From IMG/VR virus record IMGVR_UViG_3300030060_006317, positions 1 to 64,000 of that record: a DNA stretch of 64,000 nt, one strand, 5' to 3'. The translations under genes were made by a program, and so were the position numbers. The notes below the pieces were generated by a model. It was not told the origin of the DNA, did no database searches, and saw only the letters and a list, made by a program, of their open reading frames with translations. Shown here in pieces: positions 52,001 through 58,841 of the stretch (position 1 is its first letter; each line of letters opens with the position of its first letter). Source of the DNA: a virus.

Positions 52001-52471
52001 TGGTCTGCGGTTGTTGTTGATAAACCAAAGAACAAGAAGAAATTGGACTCTAACATTGAGAAATATAAAGACGAGGGAACATTCACAAAAAGCGAAAGAA
52101 TTAATCACTTACAAGCCTTGACCGGAATCTATCCGATTAACATGGTTGTTCCTGTAAAGGCATACCAGTTCTTCGAGATGCAAGGTATCAATCCTATCTC
52201 AGAGTATGATCCAGAGTTAGGTATGGCTTGGTGTGTTCCAACGAACGTGACTGAGCGCAAGACTAAAACTGGTAAATCTTACTATCAAGTCACAGTCATT
52301 GACTCTAATATGGAGACGCAAAGAATAAATTGTTGGGGAGTTGATCCAACAAGAGACTTTATTTATCCTCATCGACTTTATGTCCTCAGCTGGCCAAAAT
52401 ACAATGCGACGTGGGGTTTCTCGACAAACGGGGGATTATCTCGCAATTGGAAACTAATGCCTGTAATTTAG
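49043..52471 (+). CDS. dnaE: DNA polymerase III alpha subunit (DnaE-like)
   Basis: 1142 aa from the ATG at 49043 (GGAGGA SD). It has a PHP domain (NLHGHSCFSLFDGFG near 9-23, LTDHGSMNG, GVEAYY), the polymerase-3 palm with catalytic Asp in GFPDIDIDFGD (about residues 464-474), the RGSAAGSLLAF segment, the GIFQFMNGGMQR and IYRPGPL fingers region, a helix-hairpin-helix (TIKGLGDAAIDEIILKRPFE) and a C-terminal OB-fold. This is the main bacterial replicative polymerase family and is rare in phages. With the family A polymerase, DnaB-type helicase and FEN it makes a self-sufficient fork. No clamp or clamp loader is seen in this window. Confidence 0.93.
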   Translation: MNLKKEQFVNLHGHSCFSLFDGFGFPQEHMNFAHSNGSKALALTDHGSMNGLSYQLLRAKEMKAEGIDFKPIFGVEAYYIDSIDDWRELRNEIAQDKKRAKEVDKGDSAMVVEDEQRNDKRALSRKRHIVLLAQNQKGLENIYEMVSKSYSGDYFYRKPRIDWELLKKHQEGVIVLTACLGGIAAGSMWKHQEDGEDAIVEDMLVNLTKFKETFGDRFYAELQWNNIPEQHLLNRCLIKVAEQLDLRLVSTCDSHYPTPDAWKDREVYKRLGWLGKMPAWMEDEIPVSVEEIGYELYPKNAQEMWESYRRYSNDLGVSYDDDLVIQSITNTASIAFEQIEDFLPDTSVQLPSFMVPSDKSADEALSDLAEKALGTYLRGTDKTTKRRYRRRLEEELDVISSQKFSEYFLATKAITDFSWNYTFVGPARGSAAGSLLAFLLKITQIDPIKWNLPFERFLTRGSSGFPDIDIDFGDNSLIKDKMVEEWGEDSVAFISNYNTLQLSSLIKDISKREGVDFTIVNKVTKAMLAEATPIAKKKHGIKAGVYTPTFHEVCEYSESLQNFFRQFPEIQAQVFGLIGQPRSIGRHAAGAIIGDYLPSKMPLITSKGIRQTPWAEGQNVRHLEPLGFIKFDILGLETLKMFEDAIQRILINQGTRNPTFEDCRQWYMENLHPSVLDMDDPVVYEEVFHEGKFAGIFQFMNGGMQRLGKNAKVSSIEEIATVSAIYRPGPLSANVDKMYVKAKFGDDDIEYDHPLVEQVLGKTFGLIVFQEDIMNLVNTLGDKITMSDANVLRKLLTKKGLSETKMRKKKDLYDRFVKGCEKKGMSFTQAKVLWDKMEYFSGYGFSKNHAIPYSIISYQCAWMQTYYQDEWVSSFLDHEPEKRKEAAINIARSFGYEVKALDINTSGKRWEVVNNKLVSPLTTIKGLGDAAIDEIILKRPFESVEDLLFDKGVIARKVNKKSLDAMCRAGAMESLMDDRFFGDKHFWSAVVVDKPKNKKKLDSNIEKYKDEGTFTKSERINHLQALTGIYPINMVVPVKAYQFFEMQGINPISEYDPELGMAWCVPTNVTERKTKTGKSYYQVTVIDSNMETQRINCWGVDPTRDFIYPHRLYVLSWPKYNATWGFSTNGGLSRNWKLMPVI

Positions 52472-52487
52472 GATAAAAAAATGACCT

Positions 52488-52516
52488 CATGCCCTTGACA
52501 AATCGTCTTGGGCATG
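52488..52516 (+). promoter_or_regulatory. inverted repeat flanking a -35 box (possible operator)
   Basis: CATGCCC/GGGCATG, 7-bp arms with a 15-nt centre that contains the TTGACA of the following promoter. Confidence 0.4.
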
Positions 52517-52523
52517 TTATAAT
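52495..52523 (+). promoter_or_regulatory. sigma70-type promoter
   Basis: TTGACA (52495-52500), 17 nt, TATAAT (52518-52523), TGTTATAAT. Upstream of the gene at 52550. Confidence 0.88.
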
Positions 52524-52549
52524 ATATTATACTCAACCAAGGAGGAATT

Positions 52550-52861
52550 ATGAGTTTTGAATTTGTAACCGGTATTAATAATACCACACCAATGGCTGTT
52601 GTTGAAAAAGCAGATGATGCCAAAACAACTGAAGAGCACATGGCAGACTATATTGAGAGCCTACGCGTTCTAGAGGAAGAAATGGAACCATTTAAGGAGC
52701 AAAAGCGCGATTTAAAAGCAAATTATGTTGAAAACGGATGGCTTACGAAAGGAGAAATATCTCTTGCTGTTAAAGCTTATCGTCTTGCAAAAGATGACAC
52801 CGATATGTCTGCTTTGATTGATATGGTGGAGGCACTTAAAAGCAAAGGAGTTGGGCAATGA
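52550..52861 (+). CDS. hypothetical helical protein
   Basis: 103 aa with its own promoter and GGAGG SD. It is helical and charged, with HMADYIESLRVLEEEMEPF (30-48), a LKANYVENGWLTKGEISLAV linker (54-73) and a C-terminal helix. The layout resembles small DNA-associated alpha-helical phage proteins, but no family is assigned. Overlaps the next gene by 4 nt (ATGA). Confidence 0.55.
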   Translation: MSFEFVTGINNTTPMAVVEKADDAKTTEEHMADYIESLRVLEEEMEPFKEQKRDLKANYVENGWLTKGEISLAVKAYRLAKDDTDMSALIDMVEALKSKGVGQ

Positions 52862-53061
52862 GATTCATAACAATAAAAACAAAATGGGGTGAATCAGTTG
52901 CCATTAATACCAACAACATCACAAGTATTAAGTCAGATAATGAATCAGTTTTAATTTACATGTGTGGAGACAAACCTATTGTCACCCAATTTACCGACAT
53001 TGAACATGCTGTTGACTATGTGCAAAGAGCACCATCCGTATCTTTGAGGTTGGCAAAATGA
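52858..53061 (+). CDS. hypothetical small beta-rich protein
   Basis: 67 aa. Alternating strands RFITIKTKWG, VAINTNNITSIKSDNESVLIYM and a final helix-like DIEHAVDYVQRA. ATGA overlap on both sides. Not recognised. Confidence 0.5.
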   Translation: MRFITIKTKWGESVAINTNNITSIKSDNESVLIYMCGDKPIVTQFTDIEHAVDYVQRAPSVSLRLAK

Positions 53062-53471
53062 CCTTAAATGAACTAATGATTGATGTCGCTCTCTTTGGAG
53101 AGTGTGGAGATGTGAAAAAGATCAAAGAAGAAGGTTGGGATAGTGAAGAACAATTTTTAGATGAGTTTCAAAAACTGAAAGGAATTGAATGGTCTTATTA
53201 TAAAGATGGTCGAAAAGTCATGATCTTAGACAAAGCAAACGGCGAAGGCGGTTGGGACTGCAAATTCGTTGTTAAGGACGGATGGGTTGCCACATTTAAC
53301 TATGCACTGCTCGAGATCCAGATGGAAGAACGAAAAAATAAAAAAGAAAAATCCAGACGCGATGATTATGATCACTACGACGATGATGACTTGTATTATT
53401 ACGACGACGATGATGGCCACGAAGACTATGGTCTTGATGACTACAATGATGATTACGGATGGTGGAGATAA
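53058..53471 (+). CDS. hypothetical protein with Asp/Tyr-rich C-terminus
   Basis: 137 aa. Residues 1-90 are a small alpha/beta domain with EWSYYKDGRKVMILDKANG. From about residue 98 the sequence is a Lys-rich turn followed by an extreme Asp/Tyr repeat (DDYDHYDDDDLYYYDDDD). This acidic tail could mimic DNA or serve as a partner-binding segment, which is speculation. Confidence 0.55.
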   Translation: MTLNELMIDVALFGECGDVKKIKEEGWDSEEQFLDEFQKLKGIEWSYYKDGRKVMILDKANGEGGWDCKFVVKDGWVATFNYALLEIQMEERKNKKEKSRRDDYDHYDDDDLYYYDDDDGHEDYGLDDYNDDYGWWR

Positions 53472-53558
53472 TATCGATCAACCCACCCCGTTTCGCGCCA
53501 CGAAAAAATTTCTTAAAACAGAGCCTTAAATGGCATCTTTAATTTGATAGGAGACAGA

Positions 53559-53753
53559 ATGAAAGATAAACTTATAACAGCAGCAATAATGCACTTCGAA
53601 GCAGTGAAGCTAAGAGCAGAAGCGAACCTTGAGGTTTATTTTTCAAATTCTGTTGGCGTCGGAGAACACAAAGATCTTGTGCAAGAAGTGATTGAACTAA
53701 CAAAAACAATCGCTGAAGCAGAAGAAGCAATAAAATATTTGGAGAGAAAATAA
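53559..53753 (+). CDS. hypothetical small helical protein
   Basis: 64 aa from the ATG at 53559 (taggaga SD). Two helices, LITAAIMHFEAVKLRAEANL and LVQEVIELTKTIAEAEEAIK, with an Asn/Gly-rich turn. TAATG overlap with the next gene. Not recognised. Confidence 0.5.
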   Translation: MKDKLITAAIMHFEAVKLRAEANLEVYFSNSVGVGEHKDLVQEVIELTKTIAEAEEAIKYLERK

Positions 53754-54007
53754 TGGAAATAACAAATGAACAACAAGATGATACGTCGCTTTTAACAAAG
53801 GCTGATCTAGTATCAGCAACCTGGGCAATAAGTGAGGTTTTCAACTACATGCTTGAAGGTTATAATAAAGAGGAGTATGGCGAAATGACAAAAGAACAAG
53901 CTGAACACACTCTTAACTCGCTGAGAACAGCTTTTATAAAATTTGATTCAATTTTACAATCAACAACGGGAGAAACAGATGAAAGTGAAATTCAGGAAAA
54001 TTCGTGA
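53753..54007 (+). CDS. hypothetical small acidic helical protein
   Basis: 84 aa, all-helical and acidic, no signal sequence. Overlaps the dUTPase start by 29 nt. Family not recognised; it belongs to the early small-protein cluster with its own SD. Confidence 0.5.
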   Translation: MEITNEQQDDTSLLTKADLVSATWAISEVFNYMLEGYNKEEYGEMTKEQAEHTLNSLRTAFIKFDSILQSTTGETDESEIQENS

Positions 54008-54395
54008 CTACGCCATAATACCAAAATACGCCAAACCCGGCGATGCCGGGATGGACCTTACGGCGGTCACTGCAACTCGTGAATGGGATATTGTCACATA
54101 TAAGACAGGTATAGCACTGGAAATACCTGAGGGTTATGTTGGTTTAATTTATCCAAGGTCATCAGTTTATAAAACCGGCATGCGTTTGTGCAATTCTGTA
54201 GGAGTAATTGACTCCGGATACAGAGGCGAAATTGTGTTTAAATTTGAAATTGTTGGCCGTGGAGAAATTTATGAGGTCGGTGACAGAATTGGGCAGCTAA
54301 TTATTATGCCCTATCCAAAAATAGAACTTGAAGAAGTCGACACTCTTTCTTCAACTATCCGAGGAGATGGGGGTTATGGAAGCACGGGGAAATAA
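53979..54395 (+). CDS. dut: dUTPase
   Basis: 138 aa from the ATG at 53979 (gggaga upstream); the longer frame from 53943 is rejected because it lies inside the preceding gene. The trimeric dUTPase motifs are PGDAGMDLTA, PRSSVYKTGMRLCNSVGVID, GYRGEI, GDRIGQLIIMP and the C-terminal RGDGGYGSTGK (motif V). It hydrolyses dUTP to dUMP, supplying the ThyX substrate and keeping uracil out of DNA. Confidence 0.95.
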   Translation: MKVKFRKIRDYAIIPKYAKPGDAGMDLTAVTATREWDIVTYKTGIALEIPEGYVGLIYPRSSVYKTGMRLCNSVGVIDSGYRGEIVFKFEIVGRGEIYEVGDRIGQLIIMPYPKIELEEVDTLSSTIRGDGGYGSTGK

Positions 54396-54397
54396 CT

Positions 54398-54727
54398 ATG
54401 TCAAAGGATCAAGGTGAAGCAAAAAGAGTTCATTTTTATGCAAACAAGGATATGCACATAAGATTTAAAGCAGCATTGGAAAAGCATCAAATGACTATGT
54501 CGGGCTTTTTCCGTTCCTGTTGTCAAGCAATTGTTGAAGAGAATCCTTTAATGAGCGATTTCATGACTCAATTAAAAGATTCAAGTGATCAACATTCAAA
54601 GAGAAATAATAAAATTGCAAAAAGAGATAGAGAGAAAGGTGAAGCCATAATGTCTGACTTTGGTTTTGATGATCAAGACATTCAAGAGTTGTTTGACATC
54701 ATTGCTGATCATAACCCAGAAATTTAA
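54398..54727 (+). CDS. possible ribbon-helix-helix DNA-binding protein
   Basis: 109 aa. The N-terminal segment KRVHFYANKDMHIRFKAALEKHQMTMSGFFRSCC (residues 9-42) has the strand followed by two helices of Arc/MetJ-type repressors, then a charged helix and an acidic C-terminus. A regulator of the local operators is a possible role, but no target is known. Two nt after the dUTPase stop. Confidence 0.5.
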   Translation: MSKDQGEAKRVHFYANKDMHIRFKAALEKHQMTMSGFFRSCCQAIVEENPLMSDFMTQLKDSSDQHSKRNNKIAKRDREKGEAIMSDFGFDDQDIQELFDIIADHNPEI

Positions 54728-54757
54728 GCCTCTAATGGCCTTTTCTTTTTGTTCAGG

Positions 54758-54766
54758 CTATTTATT
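54758..54766 (+). promoter_or_regulatory. candidate late promoter motif (CTATTTATT)
   Basis: CTATTTATT, 32 nt before the acidic core-like gene. Confidence 0.35.
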
Positions 54767-54798
54767 TTACAATCATGATTATTAAGGAGATTTAAGCC

Positions 54799-55347
54799 AT
54801 GGCTAAAAAAACTTTGAACGAGGCAGTTGTTCGTCGCTTCCAAAAACTTGCGAACCTTGCCCCTATTAACGAAATGTATAGTATGCGTGACGAAGAAGAA
54901 GAAAAAATGGAAGAAACCATTGAAGAAACATACATGGAAGCTGAAGAAGAACCAGCAGCTGAAATGGATGCACCTGAATTACCCGAAGAAGAACCAGAGA
55001 TGGACGTGGAAGATGGAGATCTTGAGCTTTCTGACGAGGAAGCATTAGCGATCATCGAACTTGGAAAAAAACTCGAAGCTGCGATGGGTGATGAAGAGGA
55101 AGTAGAACTCGATATGGACGACGCACCAGAGATGGATGAGGAAGAGCCAGCTCCAATGATGGAGACAGAAGAGATCAACGAAGAAGAAATCAACGAAGAA
55201 GAAGAGTTAGCGGAAGCACTATCTGAAGTTGAGTATGTTCCTTCTCAAAACGAAATTGTTAATGAAGTTGCTCGTCGAGTTGCATTGCGTCTTAAGCAAG
55301 CAAAATTGCACGAAGCAAAATTGAAAGAAGCCTTAGGTCGTAAGTAA
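54799..55347 (+). CDS. acidic prohead-core-like protein
   Basis: 182 aa, very acidic with Glu/Asp-rich repeats (residues 25-150). The N-terminus MAKKTLNEAVVRRFQKLANL contains L6-N-E8|A9, a candidate prohead-protease site. The C-terminal helix (VARRVALRLKQAKLHEAKLK, near residues 155-174) is basic and coiled, as in scaffold proteins. It has a late-type motif upstream. Together with the gene at 1108 it may form the prohead core. Call is by composition and context. Confidence 0.55.
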   Translation: MAKKTLNEAVVRRFQKLANLAPINEMYSMRDEEEEKMEETIEETYMEAEEEPAAEMDAPELPEEEPEMDVEDGDLELSDEEALAIIELGKKLEAAMGDEEEVELDMDDAPEMDEEEPAPMMETEEINEEEINEEEELAEALSEVEYVPSQNEIVNEVARRVALRLKQAKLHEAKLKEALGRK

Positions 55348-55356
55348 TAAATTTAC

Positions 55357-55385
55357 TTGACAACCTTTCGGTTTCATGTTATAAT
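55357..55385 (+). promoter_or_regulatory. sigma70-type promoter
   Basis: TTGACA (55357-55362), 17 nt, TATAAT (55380-55385), TGTTATAAT. A terminator-type hairpin follows at once. Confidence 0.85.
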
Positions 55386-55386
55386 T

Positions 55387-55415
55387 AAAGAGAGGCTTGG
55401 TCCTCTCTTTTTTTT
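55387..55415 (+). terminator. hairpin-plus-T-run at the promoter start (terminator or 5'-leader hairpin)
   Basis: Perfect 9-bp stem AAAGAGAGG/CCTCTCTTT (55387-55395, 55102-based equivalents at 55402-55410), 6-nt loop and T-tail. It lies right after the promoter, so it may terminate upstream transcripts, attenuate the new one, or protect its 5' end. Confidence 0.7.
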
Positions 55416-55428
55416 ATATGGAGGAATA

Positions 55429-55797
55429 ATGAAACTACTAATCGTTTCTTTTTTGTTTGGCTGCTGCCTGACTTATTTATTAACTCTCATATCATCATCC
55501 ATAAAAGCTGCTAAAGTTTTGGAAGATGCTATGACCACTTATGCAATAATGATGGTTTCATCTTATGAGGTAAGTTTAATCAGTCTTGAAAAAGAAATAA
55601 TATCTTTAAAACTAGAAAACACTCAAGCAGAAAGAAAAAGAAAAATTCACAACAAGGCTTTTGAAGTATTTGCAAATAATCAAATAAAACAGACTTTAAA
55701 TTTCATACCAATTATACATGAAAATATCATAAATTTTAAAAATTTTAAAGAATTAAGGACCTATATCGAAAGCAAAACAGGGAGAAACCATGATTAA
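55429..55797 (+). CDS. hypothetical membrane-anchored protein
   Basis: 122 aa from the ATG at 55429 (GGAGG SD). The N-terminus is a hydrophobic span (about residues 2-24) with an LFGC motif at 9-12 that could also be a lipobox. The rest is a charged coiled-coil-like region to the C-terminus. Overlaps the ClpP-like gene by 8 nt. Role unknown. Confidence 0.5.
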   Translation: MKLLIVSFLFGCCLTYLLTLISSSIKAAKVLEDAMTTYAIMMVSSYEVSLISLEKEIISLKLENTQAERKRKIHNKAFEVFANNQIKQTLNFIPIIHENIINFKNFKELRTYIESKTGRNHD

Positions 55798-56455
55798 TTT
55801 TGATAAAAAGAAAAAGAAAACTAAAAAATCCAAGGAGGAAGTATGCGAAGAAGAAGAGGAAGAGCAACAAGAACAGATAACCTTAGTGGACCTCTTAGGA
55901 GGAGCTGCAGAAGACGCCGGGCCAGAAGCCCGAAGCATAATGTTTGTTGGAGAAGTAACCGAGGAGCGAGCAGCTGATCTTTGTTCGGCACTGCTTGTTT
56001 TAGCGCAAACAAAAGACGAAGAGGAAGATAGAGCTGAAGACATTAAACTTTACTTGTCAACCTATGGTGGTTCTGCAGACGAGATGTTTGGAATCTATGA
56101 CGTAATGAATTTTTGCAAACAATTTTGTGACATTGAGACTATTGGACTTGGGAAAGTTATGTCTGCAGGAACCTTACTGCTTGCAGCAGGAACTGAAGGC
56201 AAGAGAAAACTTGGGAAGCATTGCCGCGTAATGATACATTCTGTTAATGGCGGTTCTGTTGGAGAATTGCACAATCTGAAGAACGAAATGGAACAAATCG
56301 CCGGTCTTCAAGACTCGTATATTCAAGCTCTATCTTCGGAGACAAAAATGACGAAAAGACAAATCCAGACACTAATTAACAGAAAAGTAAATGTATATCT
56401 TTCCGCTGACGAAGCGATTGAGAAAGGTTTGGCAGATGGAGTTCTAGATGGATAA
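55790..56455 (+). CDS. ClpP-like serine protease
   Basis: 221 aa. A Lys- then Glu-rich N-terminus precedes a ClpP/S14 fold: strand LYLSTYGGSADEM (about 87-99), Ser125 in KVMSAG, His150 in MIHSV (25 residues on, as in E. coli ClpP) and the final LSADEAIEKGLADGVL. The position of the third catalytic Asp holds Asn201 (NVYLS versus DRFLS), an unusual change. It may degrade or process host or phage proteins; a role as prohead maturation protease is an alternative. Followed by the endolysin gene with an 8-nt overlap. Confidence 0.75.
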   Translation: MINFDKKKKKTKKSKEEVCEEEEEEQQEQITLVDLLGGAAEDAGPEARSIMFVGEVTEERAADLCSALLVLAQTKDEEEDRAEDIKLYLSTYGGSADEMFGIYDVMNFCKQFCDIETIGLGKVMSAGTLLLAAGTEGKRKLGKHCRVMIHSVNGGSVGELHNLKNEMEQIAGLQDSYIQALSSETKMTKRQIQTLINRKVNVYLSADEAIEKGLADGVLDG

Positions 56456-57344
56456 AGATTTTTATAACGAAAGTTCCGCAAACAAGTTGGGCTGGGAACC
56501 GCAATGGTTTGGTTGCGACGAGTTTGATGACGATCTCGTTGATGCTATTATAAAATATCAGAAAGAAAATGGAATGTCCGCTGATGGACTTTGTGGTCCG
56601 GGAACTTTCCGAGCAATCTTTAGTGACAGAATGTCAGATATTGAAAACTATCGACCTACTGAGGCAAAACCTGGAGAAAAATTTATTATTTCTAATGGAG
56701 ATTATTTTCCAATCAATTGGCCAAAGGTCAAATTGTTTTTTGAGGGAGACGGACTAAAACTTACTAGCGGTTATCGAAAGCATGTTGGCGAGCGGAATCC
56801 GTCTTTTTTTGTTTGTCATTGGGACGTCTGCCTTTCGTCAAAAATGTGTCATCGCGTACTAAAACAACGAGGCATATCAGTGCACTTTGCTATCGATAAT
56901 GACGGGACAATATATCAATTTATGGACATGAACGATGTTGCCTATCATGCTGGTGGGAAAACATGGAACAACAAGTCTATTGGTGTTGAGATTGCAAATG
57001 CTTATTACCCCAAACATCAGTCTTGGTATGTCAAAAATGGATTAGAAGAGCGACCAATTATTGACAATGCAATATGTCATGGAAGAAAACTTCAACCTTT
57101 CACCGGATTTTATCCACAACAAATTGAAGCCTTAAAAGCTTTGGCGAAAGCAGTCCACAAAGCAACAGGGATACCCCTTCACGCTCCTCTTGATCGCTCC
57201 GGTAAGACAAACACTACCGTGAGCAAGAAGTGTGCCAGTGGTAATTTTGAAGGCTTTATAAGTCACTACCACTTAAAGAAGAGTAAGATCGACTGTGCTG
57301 GTCTTGACTTGAAAGCTATTCTGGAGGAAGTAAGAAATGGCTAA
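56448..57344 (+). CDS. endolysin: N-acetylmuramoyl-L-alanine amidase with PG-binding domain
   Basis: 298 aa. An N-terminal peptidoglycan-binding domain (about residues 8-62, KYQKENGMSADGLCGPGTF) is followed by an amidase_2-type domain with FFVCHWDVC near 122 (zinc His), HFAIDNDGTIYQFMDMNDVAYHAGG (about 147-171) and NNKSIGVEIANAY. It cuts the peptide from MurNAc at lysis. No signal peptide, so release would need a holin. It overlaps genes on both sides by 8 nt. Confidence 0.88.
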   Translation: MDKDFYNESSANKLGWEPQWFGCDEFDDDLVDAIIKYQKENGMSADGLCGPGTFRAIFSDRMSDIENYRPTEAKPGEKFIISNGDYFPINWPKVKLFFEGDGLKLTSGYRKHVGERNPSFFVCHWDVCLSSKMCHRVLKQRGISVHFAIDNDGTIYQFMDMNDVAYHAGGKTWNNKSIGVEIANAYYPKHQSWYVKNGLEERPIIDNAICHGRKLQPFTGFYPQQIEALKALAKAVHKATGIPLHAPLDRSGKTNTTVSKKCASGNFEGFISHYHLKKSKIDCAGLDLKAILEEVRNG

Positions 57345-58788
57345 AAAAGTTACACAAAATGATTTAAGGAATTTAATTGAGGGAGCCTTGAATGAAAGAG
57401 TCTCAATTAATGTTGCTGGGAGAGCTGATCAAGTAAAGCAAGCTTTGGATTTGCCCGTTGACTCTGATATAACAAAGACTTCTATCACAAATGTTGCTGA
57501 CTTAGATAGGACACCAGCCGATACTTTAGATTATGACGATATGTTAAAGGCATATAGTAGAAAGTTGGATGGATCATCATTCAACGCTGATGTGCTAGAC
57601 AGGATATCCAACCAAACAGATAATCCTGAAATTAAAAGTGACTGGGTAGATGCCCAAAAAATTAATCCCGAAGACCCATCGCAGATGGGAGACATAAAAG
57701 ACATTGACATTGACGCACAAACCTATGAACCCTCCTCAGTTGCTTTTCAACAAATGGCTAACATCGGAATGCAAAATTCTGATCCATCACAACCTCTTGG
57801 AAAAATGCCCGAAGGATTAGCATCATCGGTCAAAGTATTTTTTAAAAACAAATCGACATTCCAAGAGAGAGTCGAAGCTGTTTCAAATTTTTCAACCATG
57901 GTTTTTGATGATCAAAAAATAGAGGGATTATCCGTAACTTCAATGTTGGCTGCCTCATTGTTCAATGACTATCTCACTACAATTGTAACAGAGATGGATT
58001 CCGGAACAGGAGCGTATCAATTTGAAGTACTCTTGGCAACCATGGCAGGCGGATCAGTAACTGGTAAAGGCGATATAACAGAGAGCACTGGGCAAATGGG
58101 TGCTGTTGATTTCTTGATGAATGACGGCACTGCTGGAAGTGCAAAGTTTTACGCAAATTTAGACGCTAGTTCGATAACTCAATCCGTCGCTGGTTTTGCG
58201 AATAAAAAAGGCAAGAGCATACTTTATGTAATAGCTCACAAGGTGGGAGATTCATCACTTGCTCAAACTGAGAGAGGGACATCAGACCCAGGAAAAATAA
58301 CTCAACTAAATATTTATCTCGTCAGTGTTGTGCCGCTCGTTGACAAGCCAAAAATAAGTCAGCATTTTCTCTTACACGTAAACGGAAAGCCCATTGGTGC
58401 CGAAGTGAAAGGTAAAAAATTAATGATATCAGACAAGATAGGAAGAATAACTCCAATCCCAATCAAAGTCTCAGCTGGACAAACCAAATTTAAAGATGCT
58501 TTGGCAACTGCAACGGCGAATTCTGATAGCGAACTCAAAGAAGCATATGAGGAGTTTCAAGCATTGTTCTCGGAACTAAACGATGCTAACCAAAAGGCTC
58601 AAAGATATTCATCAACAGGGGATGCCACAGCTGGAGAGGCAGCTCTCAAAGGAATTGACGGCGCAGATGAAAGGATGATTAGTTTGGTTTCCACAATATC
58701 CAACAAAGATGTCTCTGGTGAAAAAGGCGCAAGAAAAATAACTCAAGAACATCTTTTAAAAATAATTGAAGAATCTTTTAAGAAATAA
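57337..58788 (+). CDS. presumed virion/internal protein with tag-like helices at both ends
   Basis: 483 aa. The N-terminus MAKKVTQNDLRNLIEGALNE and the C-terminus KITQEHLLKIIEESFKK both resemble the tag helix of the 42-45 kb genes. The core contains YQFEVLLATMAGG (about 228-240), VDFLMNDGTAGSAKFY near 254-269 and a FLLHVNGKP strand. The E...D...SAK order could be read as a restriction-nuclease-like core, but this is weak. The C-terminal quarter is helical. It overlaps the endolysin by 8 nt and ends 2 nt before the groEL promoter. Confidence 0.5.
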   Translation: MAKKVTQNDLRNLIEGALNERVSINVAGRADQVKQALDLPVDSDITKTSITNVADLDRTPADTLDYDDMLKAYSRKLDGSSFNADVLDRISNQTDNPEIKSDWVDAQKINPEDPSQMGDIKDIDIDAQTYEPSSVAFQQMANIGMQNSDPSQPLGKMPEGLASSVKVFFKNKSTFQERVEAVSNFSTMVFDDQKIEGLSVTSMLAASLFNDYLTTIVTEMDSGTGAYQFEVLLATMAGGSVTGKGDITESTGQMGAVDFLMNDGTAGSAKFYANLDASSITQSVAGFANKKGKSILYVIAHKVGDSSLAQTERGTSDPGKITQLNIYLVSVVPLVDKPKISQHFLLHVNGKPIGAEVKGKKLMISDKIGRITPIPIKVSAGQTKFKDALATATANSDSELKEAYEEFQALFSELNDANQKAQRYSSTGDATAGEAALKGIDGADERMISLVSTISNKDVSGEKGARKITQEHLLKIIEESFKK

Positions 58789-58789
58789 C

Positions 58790-58818
58790 TTGACAAACCC
58801 CTTATTCGGTGTTATAAT
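58790..58818 (+). promoter_or_regulatory. sigma70-type promoter
   Basis: TTGACA (58790-58795), 17 nt, TATAAT (58813-58818), TGTTATAAT. Drives groEL. Confidence 0.9.
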
Positions 58819-58841
58819 ATAGTATAACATTTGGAGGCTTA

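Noticed and set aside
54728-54750. terminator after the ribbon-helix-helix gene
   Set aside because: Only a 3-bp GCC/GGC stem precedes the T-rich tract, too weak to call.
54792-55193. 133-aa Ser-rich minus-strand frame
   Set aside because: Antisense of the Glu-rich core-like gene (GAA/GAG becomes TTC/CTC and Ser codons); no start signal.
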